Part shown: in pieces, positions 6,974 to 14,245 of the stretch
How positions within the stretch are numbered: the stretch's first letter is position 1
Layout of the letters: every line of letters begins with the position of its first letter
Source: CAYWEP01 sp964457405
GTDB taxonomy: Bacteria > Patescibacteriota > Microgenomatia > Levybacterales > UBA12049
DNA: 48,094 nt
NCBI GenBank assembly: GCA_964457405.1
Contig: CAYWEP010000002.1
Coordinates: 1-48,094, forward strand
Reading direction: 5' to 3'
The notes under the pieces: model-generated
What the model was told of the DNA's origin: nothing
Seen by the model: the letters and a program-made list of their open reading frames with translations, nothing else
Databases searched by the model: none
Position numbers and translations under genes: made by a program

Positions 6974-7234
6974 ATGGCCAAAGAAAACCATGGAAAGCAC
7001 ATCTCAACGATTCAGGCATTTATTGCTTTTCTCATTGCTGCGATAGCAAGCGGTATATTGTTGTTATTTACCACATATAAAGATGCAATTGTTGCATCGC
7101 AGAATTTTCAACTTTTCATGGTACTGGCATCTATAGGATTTGCTCTTTTATTGGTACTGCTTTTTCTTGTAAATAAGGCCCACCACACGCACCATACCGC
7201 CTCAGCCCACCATAGGAGAAAAAACAGTAGGTAA
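6974..7234 (+). CDS. Small two-helix membrane protein, histidine-rich tail
   Basis: An 86-residue protein with two strong membrane segments, about residues 16-33 (FIAFLIAAIASGILLLF) and 46-67 (FQLFMVLASIGFALLLVLLFL). The cytoplasmic tail is HTHHTASAHHRRKNSR. No family is recognised. I chose the ATG at 6974 because TTGACA (6939-6944) and TTAATA (6963-6968) lie just before it, matching the near-leaderless pattern of neighbouring genes. An in-frame TTG at 6908 is much weaker. The histidine cluster could bind metal, which is a guess. Confidence 0.6.
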   Translation: MAKENHGKHISTIQAFIAFLIAAIASGILLLFTTYKDAIVASQNFQLFMVLASIGFALLLVLLFLVNKAHHTHHTASAHHRRKNSR

Positions 7235-7276
7235 ACCACTTGCGAATCTATAGCGTCATTCGTGGGAGCAACCACT

Positions 7277-8092
7277 ATGAGAAGAAAGAAAGCTGAGGAA
7301 AAACGCGGCCAAAGCCTCAAAACACTATTTCTCTTTTGCCTCATTGTATTTCTTCTTGTTGTCGTGTCGCTGTCGGTAAAAGCATTTGCGATTATAAAAG
7401 CGAGTAAATTTGATGGATCTCACCGTTTCACGCTTGCTCTGCGTACTCAGGAGAAAAACAAAGTAGACATACTGTCATTTGACCCAAAGAATGAGGCAAT
7501 CTCGTCTCTTACGGTGAAAGGAAAAATAGATAACCGAAAAATCGGTCAAGCCCTCGCGACGTTTATCGATGGAGAAATTGTTTCCAGGCCTGAAGCAGAG
7601 GAGCAAAAAATCGGAAAAAAACTATTTTCCCTTGCTATGCGCTTTGACTTAGCGAAAACAAATATTACATTTCTCGATCTTGTCAGATTATCATATTTTG
7701 CCAACGGTGTTGCCGACAAGAATATCACGACAAAAGAAATAATGTTTCCGCAAAGCGATACACAAATAGACCGATTGTCAGAGGATTTTTTTGAGGATCC
7801 TGATATTGTAGCTGAAAGTATAAGCCTTGAAGTTGTCAATGCGACCGGAGTTTCCGGTTTTGGGAGGAGACTTGAGAGAATGCTTACCAACCTCGGTAGT
7901 CAAGTTATCTCGATTTCAACCGCACGCAAAGACGAGACCATGACAAAGTTGCAATACGCAGAGAGCAAATCGTATACGGTCGAAAAATTGGAGCGAATCC
8001 TTGGGGTTACAGCAGAGAAGCAGGAAGGCTTATCGATTTCAGATATTAGAGTTATTCTAGGAAAGCACAGCTTGTCAACAAAATCGTTTTAG
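7277..8092 (+). CDS. Membrane-anchored LytR_C-domain protein
   Basis: A 271-residue protein with a short basic cytoplasmic head, one membrane anchor (about residues 16-37, LFLFCLIVFLLVVVSLSV) and a large outside part. The C-terminal third has the LytR C-terminal domain signature SLEVVNATGVSGFGRRLERML (about 180-200), found after LytR-CpsA-Psr catalytic domains and in stand-alone proteins. No LCP catalytic domain is evident, so it is not a teichoic-acid ligase itself. A cell-envelope role is likely. GGGAG (7264-7268) lies 8 bases before the ATG, a good Shine-Dalgarno spacing. An in-frame GTG at 7262 lacks this support. Confidence 0.7.
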   Translation: MRRKKAEEKRGQSLKTLFLFCLIVFLLVVVSLSVKAFAIIKASKFDGSHRFTLALRTQEKNKVDILSFDPKNEAISSLTVKGKIDNRKIGQALATFIDGEIVSRPEAEEQKIGKKLFSLAMRFDLAKTNITFLDLVRLSYFANGVADKNITTKEIMFPQSDTQIDRLSEDFFEDPDIVAESISLEVVNATGVSGFGRRLERMLTNLGSQVISISTARKDETMTKLQYAESKSYTVEKLERILGVTAEKQEGLSISDIRVILGKHSLSTKSF

Positions 8093-8100
8093 AGTATTAT
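8072..8100 (+). promoter_or_regulatory. Promoter of the 50-residue membrane protein
   Basis: TTGTCA (8072-8077) and TATTAT (8095-8100) are 17 bases apart and lie at the very end of the LytR_C gene. The ATG at 8109 follows 8 bases after the -10 element. Confidence 0.6.
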
Positions 8101-8108
8101 AGCAAAGC

Positions 8109-8261
8109 ATGATGTTGATTTTTGTTATTATTGCACTTGCCATACTGTCAGTAGCATTGGCGTACAAGTCACTAAGGAGCATGCAAAAATTAGAGGAAGT
8201 CGGTGAGGCAAAAAAAGAGCTGACAAAGGGAAAGGTAATTTTTCAAAACGATTCGTCCTGA
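8109..8261 (+). CDS. Small single-span membrane protein
   Basis: A 50-residue ORF: MMLIFVIIALAILSVALAYKSLR followed by a charged tail with KLEEVGEAKKELTKGKVIF. It has one N-terminal membrane segment and a short amphipathic or coiled-coil tail. No family is recognised. A well-spaced promoter (8072-8100) directly before the ATG supports it as real. Its last 19 bases overlap the 3' end of the convergent TPR gene. Confidence 0.6.
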   Translation: MMLIFVIIALAILSVALAYKSLRSMQKLEEVGEAKKELTKGKVIFQNDSS

Positions 8262-8956
8262 TTCTCTCTGTTTTCTTTATTCTCGTGCTGGTCTTGTACA
8301 TGCAGATGGGTTTCATAGCCATTTTTGAGCGTGAATTTGGTTTTTTCAAACGAGGCAAATGATGGCTGGTTCTTAAATCGAATCGAGCGCTTGGTTTCTT
8401 TCACAAAAGTAATCAACCGATGGTTATCGACAGTCTTCACATACGCTTCATATTTATTTCCGCCATTCATGAATTTAATCAACCGTTTACTCATATCGTC
8501 GGGAAGCATGCCGACGTATTGTTTGTTGCTATCTAGGACAAAAATTTTCATTCTCTTTACAAGAAGCGTGAGTGTTTCACCGCATCGAAGGAGGGAAATG
8601 ATTTTTTGTTCAGCGACGTTAATGAGCTCGATAACCTTTGTCCTTCCCGGCTCCTCGATAAAAATATTATTCATCTGCGCGTTGACCGCGCTATTTGGGG
8701 TATGTTTTGTCTGGTTATTAGTGAGCCGTTTGAGATTTCTTATCGCAATAGGATTTTGCATGTCAAGTGCCAGCACTTTTTGGTAGATGTGTTTTGCTTC
8801 TTTAATATTGCCGAGGCTTGCAAATGCAAAAGCAAGGCGGTTTAGGGTATCGATGTCTTCAGGGTTATCTTCAAGAAGCAGGCGGTTGAGAGTAACTGCG
8901 CTATCCCAATCTCCCATGAGCGCCGTCTGGATTGCTTGTGTTTTACGTTGCGTCAT
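8243..8956 (-). CDS. TPR-repeat protein of unknown function
   Basis: A 237-residue soluble protein. Residues about 8-75 hold two tetratricopeptide repeats (ALMGDWDSAVTLNRLLLEDNPEDIDTL and LAFAFASLGNIKEAKHIYQKVLALDMQNP). The C-terminal part, containing PDDMSKRLIKFMNGGNKYEAYVKTVD, is unlike any family I know. TPRs mediate protein-protein contact. I chose the ATG at 8956, with the TPR region starting soon after. A longer frame to 9049 would run through the promoter. A strong promoter lies 31 bases upstream, so this gene does have a short leader, although no Shine-Dalgarno sequence is visible. Confidence 0.65.
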   Translation of the reverse strand: MTQRKTQAIQTALMGDWDSAVTLNRLLLEDNPEDIDTLNRLAFAFASLGNIKEAKHIYQKVLALDMQNPIAIRNLKRLTNNQTKHTPNSAVNAQMNNIFIEEPGRTKVIELINVAEQKIISLLRCGETLTLLVKRMKIFVLDSNKQYVGMLPDDMSKRLIKFMNGGNKYEAYVKTVDNHRLITFVKETKRSIRFKNQPSFASFEKTKFTLKNGYETHLHVQDQHENKENRENQDESF

Positions 8957-8986
8957 TCGGGCAAAGAAAGAATATGGTAATTTGGC

Positions 8987-9015
8987 ATTGTACAAACATT
9001 TCTTGCAAATGTCAA
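8987..9015 (-). promoter_or_regulatory. Promoter of the TPR gene
   Basis: On the minus strand TTGACA (9010-9015) and TACAAT (8987-8992) are 17 bases apart, close to consensus. It overlaps the divergent yebC promoter (9003-9032), so the two are likely to compete. Confidence 0.75.
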
Positions 9016-9032
9016 GAGAGAAAAGGTATAAT
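9003..9032 (+). promoter_or_regulatory. Promoter of yebC
   Basis: TTGCAA (9003-9008) and TATAAT (9027-9032) are 18 bases apart. Transcription should start near 9039, giving a leader of about 67 bases to the ATG at 9106. The -10 box overlaps an upstream ATG (9031) that would therefore not be on the transcript. Confidence 0.7.
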
Positions 9033-9117
9033 GAGTGGTCATGACCCATTCGACTCTCCGCCAGTTGGCGGATCGCTCAGGGTCATAGTGAGTGTAATCG
9101 AATCTATGAGTGGGCAT
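9031..9117 (+). repeat. Palindromic element at the yebC start, flanked by a duplicated start region
   Basis: ATGAGTGGTCAT (9031-9042) and ATGAGTGGGCAT (9106-9117) match at 11 of 12 positions and bracket an element. The element contains TCCGCCAGTTGGCGGA (9057-9072) and the pair CATTCGACT...AGTGTAATCGAAT. The TCGAC...CTCAGG...TGAGTGTAATCGAA framework recurs at 31503-31538 between carA and pyrB. The insert keeps frame (75 bases). Confidence 0.65.
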
Positions 9118-9864
9118 TCGAAGTGGTCAACAATAAAACGTCAGAAGGGCGCTGCCGATACCAAACGTGGGAAAATATTTACTAAGCTTGCCAATACGAT
9201 AACGATTGCGGTTCGGGAAGGGGGGAATGTCACAGACCCGGACGGGAATCCGCGACTCCGTATCGCAATTGATGCCGCACGTGCGAATAACATGCCCAAA
9301 GACAATATTGACCGCGCAATCCAGAGAGCGCGAGGTCGGCAAGGAGAAATGGTGTCCGAGGTCGCATATGAGGGTTTTGGTCCCGGGGGATTTAGCGTCA
9401 TTGTTGCAGCAGTGACCGATAACAAGCAACGAACGTTCGCTGAGGTAAAAAATGTTTTTGACAAAAATGGGGGAAGCTTGGGCAGTAGCGGATCTGTCTC
9501 GTATCAGTTTTTAAAGATGGGGTGCGTAACGGTTGGTAAAGATACAAAATCAGCTGATGAAATATTTCTGGTCGCCGCCGATACCGGTGCAGAGGATGTT
9601 GAAGACGCAGGACCGGAAGTGCTTATTTATACAAGCCCCCAAGACCTTGCGCGTATCAGAGATGCTGTGCAAAGCGAGGGACTGACTGTTCTTTCCGCAG
9701 CATTGACGAGAAAGCCTGTCATTACGGTATCGTTGACTGATAAAGATACTATACAGAAAGCACTGACATTTATGGAGAAACTTTCCGATCTTGATGATGT
9801 CCAGGAAGTATACGCCAATTTCGATATTCCTACCGCAAATGTTGCGGATGCTGCAACTTCATGA
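9106..9864 (+). CDS. yebC: YebC/TACO1-family translation and regulatory factor
   Basis: A 252-residue YebC-family protein opening with the signature MSGHSKWSTIKRQKGAADTKRG, followed by KLANTITIAVREGG and GFGPGGFSVIV. Members have been described as DNA-binding regulators. Mitochondrial TACO1 and bacterial YebC proteins are also reported to help ribosomes through difficult sequences such as polyproline. The ATG at 9106 matches the family start exactly. The upstream in-frame ATG at 9031 would add 25 residues encoded by the palindromic element and lies inside the -10 box. The stop overlaps the next gene by 4 bases. Confidence 0.93.
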   Translation: MSGHSKWSTIKRQKGAADTKRGKIFTKLANTITIAVREGGNVTDPDGNPRLRIAIDAARANNMPKDNIDRAIQRARGRQGEMVSEVAYEGFGPGGFSVIVAAVTDNKQRTFAEVKNVFDKNGGSLGSSGSVSYQFLKMGCVTVGKDTKSADEIFLVAADTGAEDVEDAGPEVLIYTSPQDLARIRDAVQSEGLTVLSAALTRKPVITVSLTDKDTIQKALTFMEKLSDLDDVQEVYANFDIPTANVADAATS

Positions 9865-10715
9865 ATGGAATGAAACGACGGCTCTTCGGAAGCTTGGGAA
9901 ATCGCCTGCAAGGTCAGAAAAAGGGAAGAAAAACGATTCAGCTTGTCCTAGATAAACGGCAAAAATTTATCATAGCGGTTGTTTCGCTATCAATTGTATT
10001 ATTTATCGCTCAATTTCAGTTCGGCACATCAGGACTCCTCGGTCCAATTATTCTCTCACTATTGACTATGCTTCTTCTCTGGTGGGCGATAAAAGGGGAT
10101 CTGAAAGGCAATTTCCAAATCAGCGTTTTTATTTTGCCCTTTTTTTATAGCCTGGCATTTGGCTTGTTCTACTTCCTCGTCCCTACGCGTTTGCTCTCAA
10201 GGGTAGTCTTGACCGGTTTGTACGCATTTGGTCTTTACTCGTTGTTCCTTTCGCAAAACATCTTTGTTGTCGGCTCAATACGGACAATAGCATTACTCTC
10301 AGGCGCAAGGATCGTTTCTTTTGTCATTACGCTTGTGTCGTTTTTCTTCCTCTCCAATATCATCTTTACTTTTCATTTGTTTATTTTTCCGCTTATCATT
10401 GTTATCTTTATCTATACATACCTTCTGATGTATCAGTCGATTTGGTCGTACGCCTTGCAAAAAACAACAGTCTCATTGCTGCTATGGGTGCTTGCCCTGA
10501 CGCTTTGTGTTGTAGAGGTTTCGGTTATGTTGTGGTTCTGGCCAAGCAATCCGACAGTAATTGCGCTTTTCCTTACTGGCATTTTCTACACGGTTGTCGG
10601 GCTCTCTCATGTCTGGTTTGAGCGGAGGCTTTTTCGGGGAGTCTTATGGGAGTATGTATGGGTCGGCGTGGTTGTATTTTTCGTCCTCATCCTTTTTACC
10701 TCATGGGGGAAATGA
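9861..10715 (+). CDS. Polytopic membrane protein of unknown function
   Basis: A 284-residue protein with a basic amphipathic head (MKRRLFGSLGNRLQGQKKGRKT) and about 7-8 membrane segments from residue 36 to the end. Loops are short, and I find no transporter, enzyme or sensor motif. Translational coupling to yebC (ATGA overlap) suggests coordinated expression but gives no clear function. It ends the rightward genes before a long gene-free stretch. Confidence 0.6.
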   Translation: MNGMKRRLFGSLGNRLQGQKKGRKTIQLVLDKRQKFIIAVVSLSIVLFIAQFQFGTSGLLGPIILSLLTMLLLWWAIKGDLKGNFQISVFILPFFYSLAFGLFYFLVPTRLLSRVVLTGLYAFGLYSLFLSQNIFVVGSIRTIALLSGARIVSFVITLVSFFFLSNIIFTFHLFIFPLIIVIFIYTYLLMYQSIWSYALQKTTVSLLLWVLALTLCVVEVSVMLWFWPSNPTVIALFLTGIFYTVVGLSHVWFERRLFRGVLWEYVWVGVVVFFVLILFTSWGK

Positions 10716-11525
10716 CCCTTAAAGGGGAATTTCAAATAAGTACCAATTTCCCTGCGGGGCAGGGAAGAGGGGGTAGGGGGTGTAAAAAAAGAAAGATGCA
10801 TAAATGTCCTATAAGATATGATATAGTTCGATATATATAATTAATTATAGTACAGTTTTTGAGGCTAAATGTGGATAAATGTATGAATTTTCACGGTTTT
10901 TAAGGGTCAGTTTTCACAGATTCTCTGCGCTGAGTTACGGGTCCTGGAAATATCTTTGATGTGAGGAGCTAGAGCGGAGAGATACCTGATTGAAGCCAGC
11001 GATCAGAGAGAAGGATTCTTCTTACATTCGCTTCTCCCCAGGAGCGAACACACGTCTTTTAAAAAAAATACGAACATTTTTTTATATAATTCTTGAAGCT
11101 AAAAATGATAGATTTGATTGATTTGGCAGTCTAAATCAACTTCCGTTCTGTTGGAGAGAAAACAGCCAATCCCTCTCATTGAGTCATACATAAGAGTATA
11201 TGCTTCAATCGTTGTGTTCTCGGTGTAGTAAGCGAGTGTGGTACTCTCAAGTGCCTATGTACTATCTCTCTCAATGTAAAGGGTTTATTTATTTATGTCG
11301 CACAATAATACTTTTACGACGTCACGACGCAGAGATATTGAGGGGAGGAGCCACAAAAATTTCTAATTTCTAATTTCAAATTTCAAATATCCAATTATGA
11401 CTTTTTGGGAGGAGGTTGAGATTCTCTATCCTTATAGAAAGGCAAATTTTTTATCCCTTCCCTACTATAGGTTTAAATGAATACAAAAATAGCTTTGCAC
11501 ACGCACTATTTGAGGCTAAATCGTG

Positions 11526-11574
11526 GTGAAAATGCCTTCTCCGTCTCTTTTTGCGCAAGGGAAGGCATTTTCAC
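11526..11574. other. Perfect 14-bp stem-loop
   Basis: GTGAAAATGCCTTC (11526-11539) and GAAGGCATTTTCAC (11561-11574) are exact complements around a 21-base loop. TGCTTTT follows on the plus strand, so it could be a terminator for a rightward transcript. The stem is longer and the loop larger than a typical intrinsic terminator. A third GAGGCTAAAT motif lies 5 bases upstream. Confidence 0.6.
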
Positions 11575-11758
11575 TGCTTTTCCTATGGAATAAGTCAAAA
11601 CGTACTATTTATTTTTTCTGATACTTAGGAGTTAGATGACTATGTACTAAGGTTTCGTTCCAGACAGGTCTTAAAATCAATTGTAGGGCCTCAGGGCTGA
11701 GGCGGATTGGAGAGGGTTAGGAAAAAGCGTTTTTGTTGAGGGGTTTCAGGATCTGATT

Positions 11759-11855
11759 CAAATTTGAAATTTTCAATTTTCAATGAATTTTCAAAATTTA
11801 AATTTTGAAACATTTAAGTTTCATTTCAAATTTCAAATTGTAAATTGAAAATTCT
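11759..11855. repeat. AT-rich AATTTCAAATTTC-type repeat cluster
   Basis: A run of overlapping AATTTGAAAT, TTTTCAAT and AAATTTCAAATT words with self-complementarity. The same vocabulary occurs at 11360-11390, 25630-25700, in the carB insert, in the pilin leader and at 48042-48094. Confidence 0.7.
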
Positions 11856-11908
11856 TAAAGATGCGAATCAAGTTCGCGTGACAGGAGCCGGTTGCGTCGC
11901 ACAATTTC

Positions 11909-13264
11909 TTAATGCAAGATTCCCGTGAGGCTGTATGGCGGACCGGCTGTGAGCGCTTCATCGGTGAAGATTTTGCCTTGTCTCGCTTCAATTAATTCGA
12001 GTATCTTGACATAACGATAAAAAATCGCATTTGTCCAGCCAAAACCAAATTGTGGCGCGTACCAATAGAATTTCGGCTTCTCACCGGTGGTCGAGTCAAT
12101 TTTCTCAAGAAGCGCTCCGTATTTCTTAAATACTCGATGGTTTGCTTTCACCGATTTCGTCATAATGCGGACCGCATCATCAATAAATCCATAGCGCAGA
12201 AGTCCAATGACAGCGAGATACTCAAGCGGTGGCCAAATATTCGGGAAATCCCATTGCTTCGGCTCCATTAGTTCTTCAATCGAGAGTCTAAAAGCTTTGG
12301 GAATATGATCAAAATAAATAGGTCCGGGCATGGAAGTCTTTGCGGTAATTGTGAGGCCGTACTCTGTTTCAAAGAGCGATAGTTTTTCGCGTGCGCGTTT
12401 TGCTTCCTCGTACGTTGCGAGCTTCGCCCAAAGCGGCACAAACCCAGCCAATGAGTAAAATTCACTCTGCAAGTTATTGACAAAGTCATAGTCAAAGAAA
12501 AATCCTTTTTCTTCATTCCACATATACTTTTTCATAGTTTCATGCCGTTTGCTCGCGCGACTCTCCCAGTGTGCTTCGTCTTTTTTATCTCCTAGGATAT
12601 TTGCTGTTTTGGCAAAGTCTTTTTCGTATTTATGTAAATACGAATTCAGATCAATCGGCAGAAAATCATCACACCGGTTATAAAAGCGCGTCGTGAAGTC
12701 CCAGCCTGATTCTCGTTCAGACGTTAGGGCATAGCCAACATCGCGGTCTCCATAGCGGCTTAAGCCAAATTCAGGTATCTTGTGTCGGAATGTCTCTGAA
12801 TCCTCCCAAACGTGCGTATACTCACTCTTCGCAATTGACATACGATGTTTGAGCCAGTGGCGGATGTAGGGACCCTTGCCGTACTCGACAATACCTGATG
12901 AGCGCTGAATGGCATAGTAGGCATCAAAAATCATTGAGGTAAGAAACGGTGGCTGTGAATGTCCTAAAAATGCCCACATACTCGCATTGGGAATAATGCC
13001 AAAGGTATTAAACATATAAACAAAATTGTCAACGACTTCAGGGATTACCCAGTCGCGGTCAGTGGCAATAAGGCCGCGAAGCATAAAGAAGCTGTCCCAA
13101 TAAAACATAGACGTTTTCCAGTGCGATTTTGCGTTTGGTGTTATAAAGGTATTTGGAAGGGGTATCACATGAGGGTCGCCTTGGCTGTCTTTGGGGTCGT
13201 GGATAATTTGATTCCAGTAGTTGTCAATGAAATCAAGACAGTCATGGTATTGATCAGAAAGCAT
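11909..13264 (-). CDS. Trehalase-family glycoside hydrolase (GH37-like)
   Basis: A 451-residue protein with the (alpha/alpha)6 trehalase landmarks in order. SHWKTSMFYWDSFFMLRGL (about 47-65) is the first signature region. ESGWDFTTRF (about 185-194) contains the likely catalytic aspartate. QWDFPNIWPP (about 333-342) is the second signature, and LEKID...APQFGFGWTNA near the end holds the likely catalytic glutamate. It would split trehalose or a related alpha-glucoside to glucose. There is no signal peptide, so it is probably cytoplasmic and acts on an internal pool. It lies 3 bases after the transaldolase-like gene and is probably cotranscribed. Substrate identity within GH37/GH63 relatives is uncertain. 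Confidence 0.78.
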   Translation of the reverse strand: MLSDQYHDCLDFIDNYWNQIIHDPKDSQGDPHVIPLPNTFITPNAKSHWKTSMFYWDSFFMLRGLIATDRDWVIPEVVDNFVYMFNTFGIIPNASMWAFLGHSQPPFLTSMIFDAYYAIQRSSGIVEYGKGPYIRHWLKHRMSIAKSEYTHVWEDSETFRHKIPEFGLSRYGDRDVGYALTSERESGWDFTTRFYNRCDDFLPIDLNSYLHKYEKDFAKTANILGDKKDEAHWESRASKRHETMKKYMWNEEKGFFFDYDFVNNLQSEFYSLAGFVPLWAKLATYEEAKRAREKLSLFETEYGLTITAKTSMPGPIYFDHIPKAFRLSIEELMEPKQWDFPNIWPPLEYLAVIGLLRYGFIDDAVRIMTKSVKANHRVFKKYGALLEKIDSTTGEKPKFYWYAPQFGFGWTNAIFYRYVKILELIEARQGKIFTDEALTAGPPYSLTGILH

Positions 13265-13267
13265 ATT

Positions 13268-14182
13268 TTACGTTAGTATTTCCTTCCAGTCCTGCGCGAA
13301 TCGGATTATCCCTTTTTCCGTGAGCGGATGGGTGATATCCAATTTCCCTGATTCTATAGTCTGCATAAATGTATCAATGTTGTCAATTGTCAAAAGCTCC
13401 TCTGGCGTTTCCCAATGGGGAATGGGGCGGAGGCTTTGTGCATAGGTGACAATATCGAGTTTTTCCTGCTGTTTTTTGGAAAGCGCGAACCACTCACGGT
13501 ATGCTTTAACAGGCGCTGTGAGGATATCTGATCCAATAATCATACTTCTTTTCATATGCATAGCATTTCGGATCGAAGATGTGAGCATCCAGACCGCCAG
13601 CTGGCGGTCGAAATGGATTTTCAGTTTTACTCCTTGTTCTGCAAGACTCATGCCGTCCTCCCCTATATCATCAAGCCTGCCGACAAACGGCGAAATAAAT
13701 GGCGGCCAATGATTCTGAATCGGACCGAAATTTTTTTGCACAAGATGCTCGTGCATGCAAATAGCAAAGATTTGCTTTAGAGAAAAAACCAATGTATTGT
13801 TAATCGGAATTTTTTCTTTTCGTAAAATTGTCCGCGCTTTCAGTCCCTCAAGCGTCGTTGGCAGCTTCACGACTACCCGTTCATGCCAGGCTGCGATCTC
13901 TCTCCCCTGCTCTACCATTTCTTGCGCTTTGGTTTTTTCATCTGCGTATACCTCTGCCGAGACTGCGCCGGGAACAATCTGCAGTATTTCCATAACGATT
14001 TTTTTCTGCAACTCGTAGGCTTCTTGGAGTGTATATTTCTTCCCGGTCAGTTTTTTAGCAATTAACGTGGGGTTAGTAGTCGCTCCCCAGAGCTCGCTTC
14101 CTTGTCGTGTTGCCAGATCCTTTATTTCTCGATACTCCTCTGGGTCTCCGCTATCGAGGAGAAATTTCATCACCGTTTGCAT
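13268..14182 (-). CDS. Transaldolase / fructose-6-phosphate aldolase-like protein
   Basis: A 304-residue TIM-barrel protein of the transaldolase family. Landmarks: MKFLLDSGDPEEYREI opening, GATTNPTLIAKK (about 34-45), the Schiff-base lysine in RVVVKLPTT (about 106-114), NNTLVFSLKQ, PFVGRLDD and LTSSIRN. It transfers dihydroxyacetone units in the non-oxidative pentose phosphate pathway. I prefer the ATG at 14182 because TATTAT lies 7 bases before it, as at other leaderless starts here, but the ATG at 14170 (MKFLLDSG) matches the family start. Six residues DRQLAV before WMLTSSIRN come from an 18-base perfect palindrome. Cotranscription with trehalase suggests a sugar-use unit. Confidence 0.85.
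   Translation of the reverse strand: MQTVMKFLLDSGDPEEYREIKDLATRQGSELWGATTNPTLIAKKLTGKKYTLQEAYELQKKIVMEILQIVPGAVSAEVYADEKTKAQEMVEQGREIAAWHERVVVKLPTTLEGLKARTILRKEKIPINNTLVFSLKQIFAICMHEHLVQKNFGPIQNHWPPFISPFVGRLDDIGEDGMSLAEQGVKLKIHFDRQLAVWMLTSSIRNAMHMKRSMIIGSDILTAPVKAYREWFALSKKQQEKLDIVTYAQSLRPIPHWETPEELLTIDNIDTFMQTIESGKLDITHPLTEKGIIRFAQDWKEILT
13592..13609. repeat. 18-bp perfect palindrome inside the transaldolase gene
   Basis: GACCGCCAGCTGGCGGTC is a perfect palindrome encoding DRQLAV in frame. Its core CCGCCAGNTGGCGG is shared with the intergenic elements at 9057-9072 and 42411-42426. Confidence 0.8.
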
Positions 14183-14208
14183 ATATGCAATAATAGCATA
14201 ATTCGACG

Positions 14209-14238
14209 TTGACAGTGTTTTGCCTTGCGTCGTAGAAT
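14209..14238 (+). promoter_or_regulatory. Promoter of the Xer-type recombinase gene
   Basis: TTGACA (14209-14214) and TAGAAT (14233-14238) are 18 bases apart. The ATG at 14246 follows the -10 element by 7 bases, which decides among three closely spaced possible starts. Confidence 0.7.
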
Positions 14239-14245
14239 AATGATT

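Larger units (their letters stand above)
10716..11908. other. 1.2-kb gene-free region between convergent genes; possible non-coding RNA locus
   Basis: No credible ORF is present. Contents seen: a GC-rich hairpin CCCTGC-GGG-GCAGGG (10750-10764). TATAGT (10846-10851) and TATAAT (11085-11090), each closely followed by GARGCTAAA motifs (10861-10870, 11095-11104), with a third copy at 11512-11521. A foldable stretch 10921-11040 with long-range pairing TCTCTGCGCT/AGCGGAGAGA (one mismatch) and hairpins CTGAT/ATCAG and GAGAAG/CTTCTC. A 14-bp hairpin at 11526-11574. GCCTCAG-GG-CTGAGGC around 11687-11702. AT-rich repeats at 11360-11390 and 11759-11855. I could not match RNase P, tmRNA, 6S or SRP RNA signatures. 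Confidence 0.5.

Noticed and set aside
8957..9049. Longer N-terminus for the TPR protein
   Set aside because: The extra codons cover its own -35/-10 promoter.
8932..9105. Longer N-terminus for YebC
   Set aside because: It would run back through the TPR promoter and the yebC -10 box; MSGHSKW at 9106 is the family start.
2347..9864. Alternative genetic code (TGA as glycine)
   Set aside because: TGA ends several conserved genes at the expected position, for example the NIF3-like gene and yebC.
10716..11908. RNase P RNA, tmRNA, 6S or SRP RNA in the gene-free region
   Set aside because: I searched by eye for the conserved cores of these RNAs on both strands and found none; a covariance-model search would be decisive.
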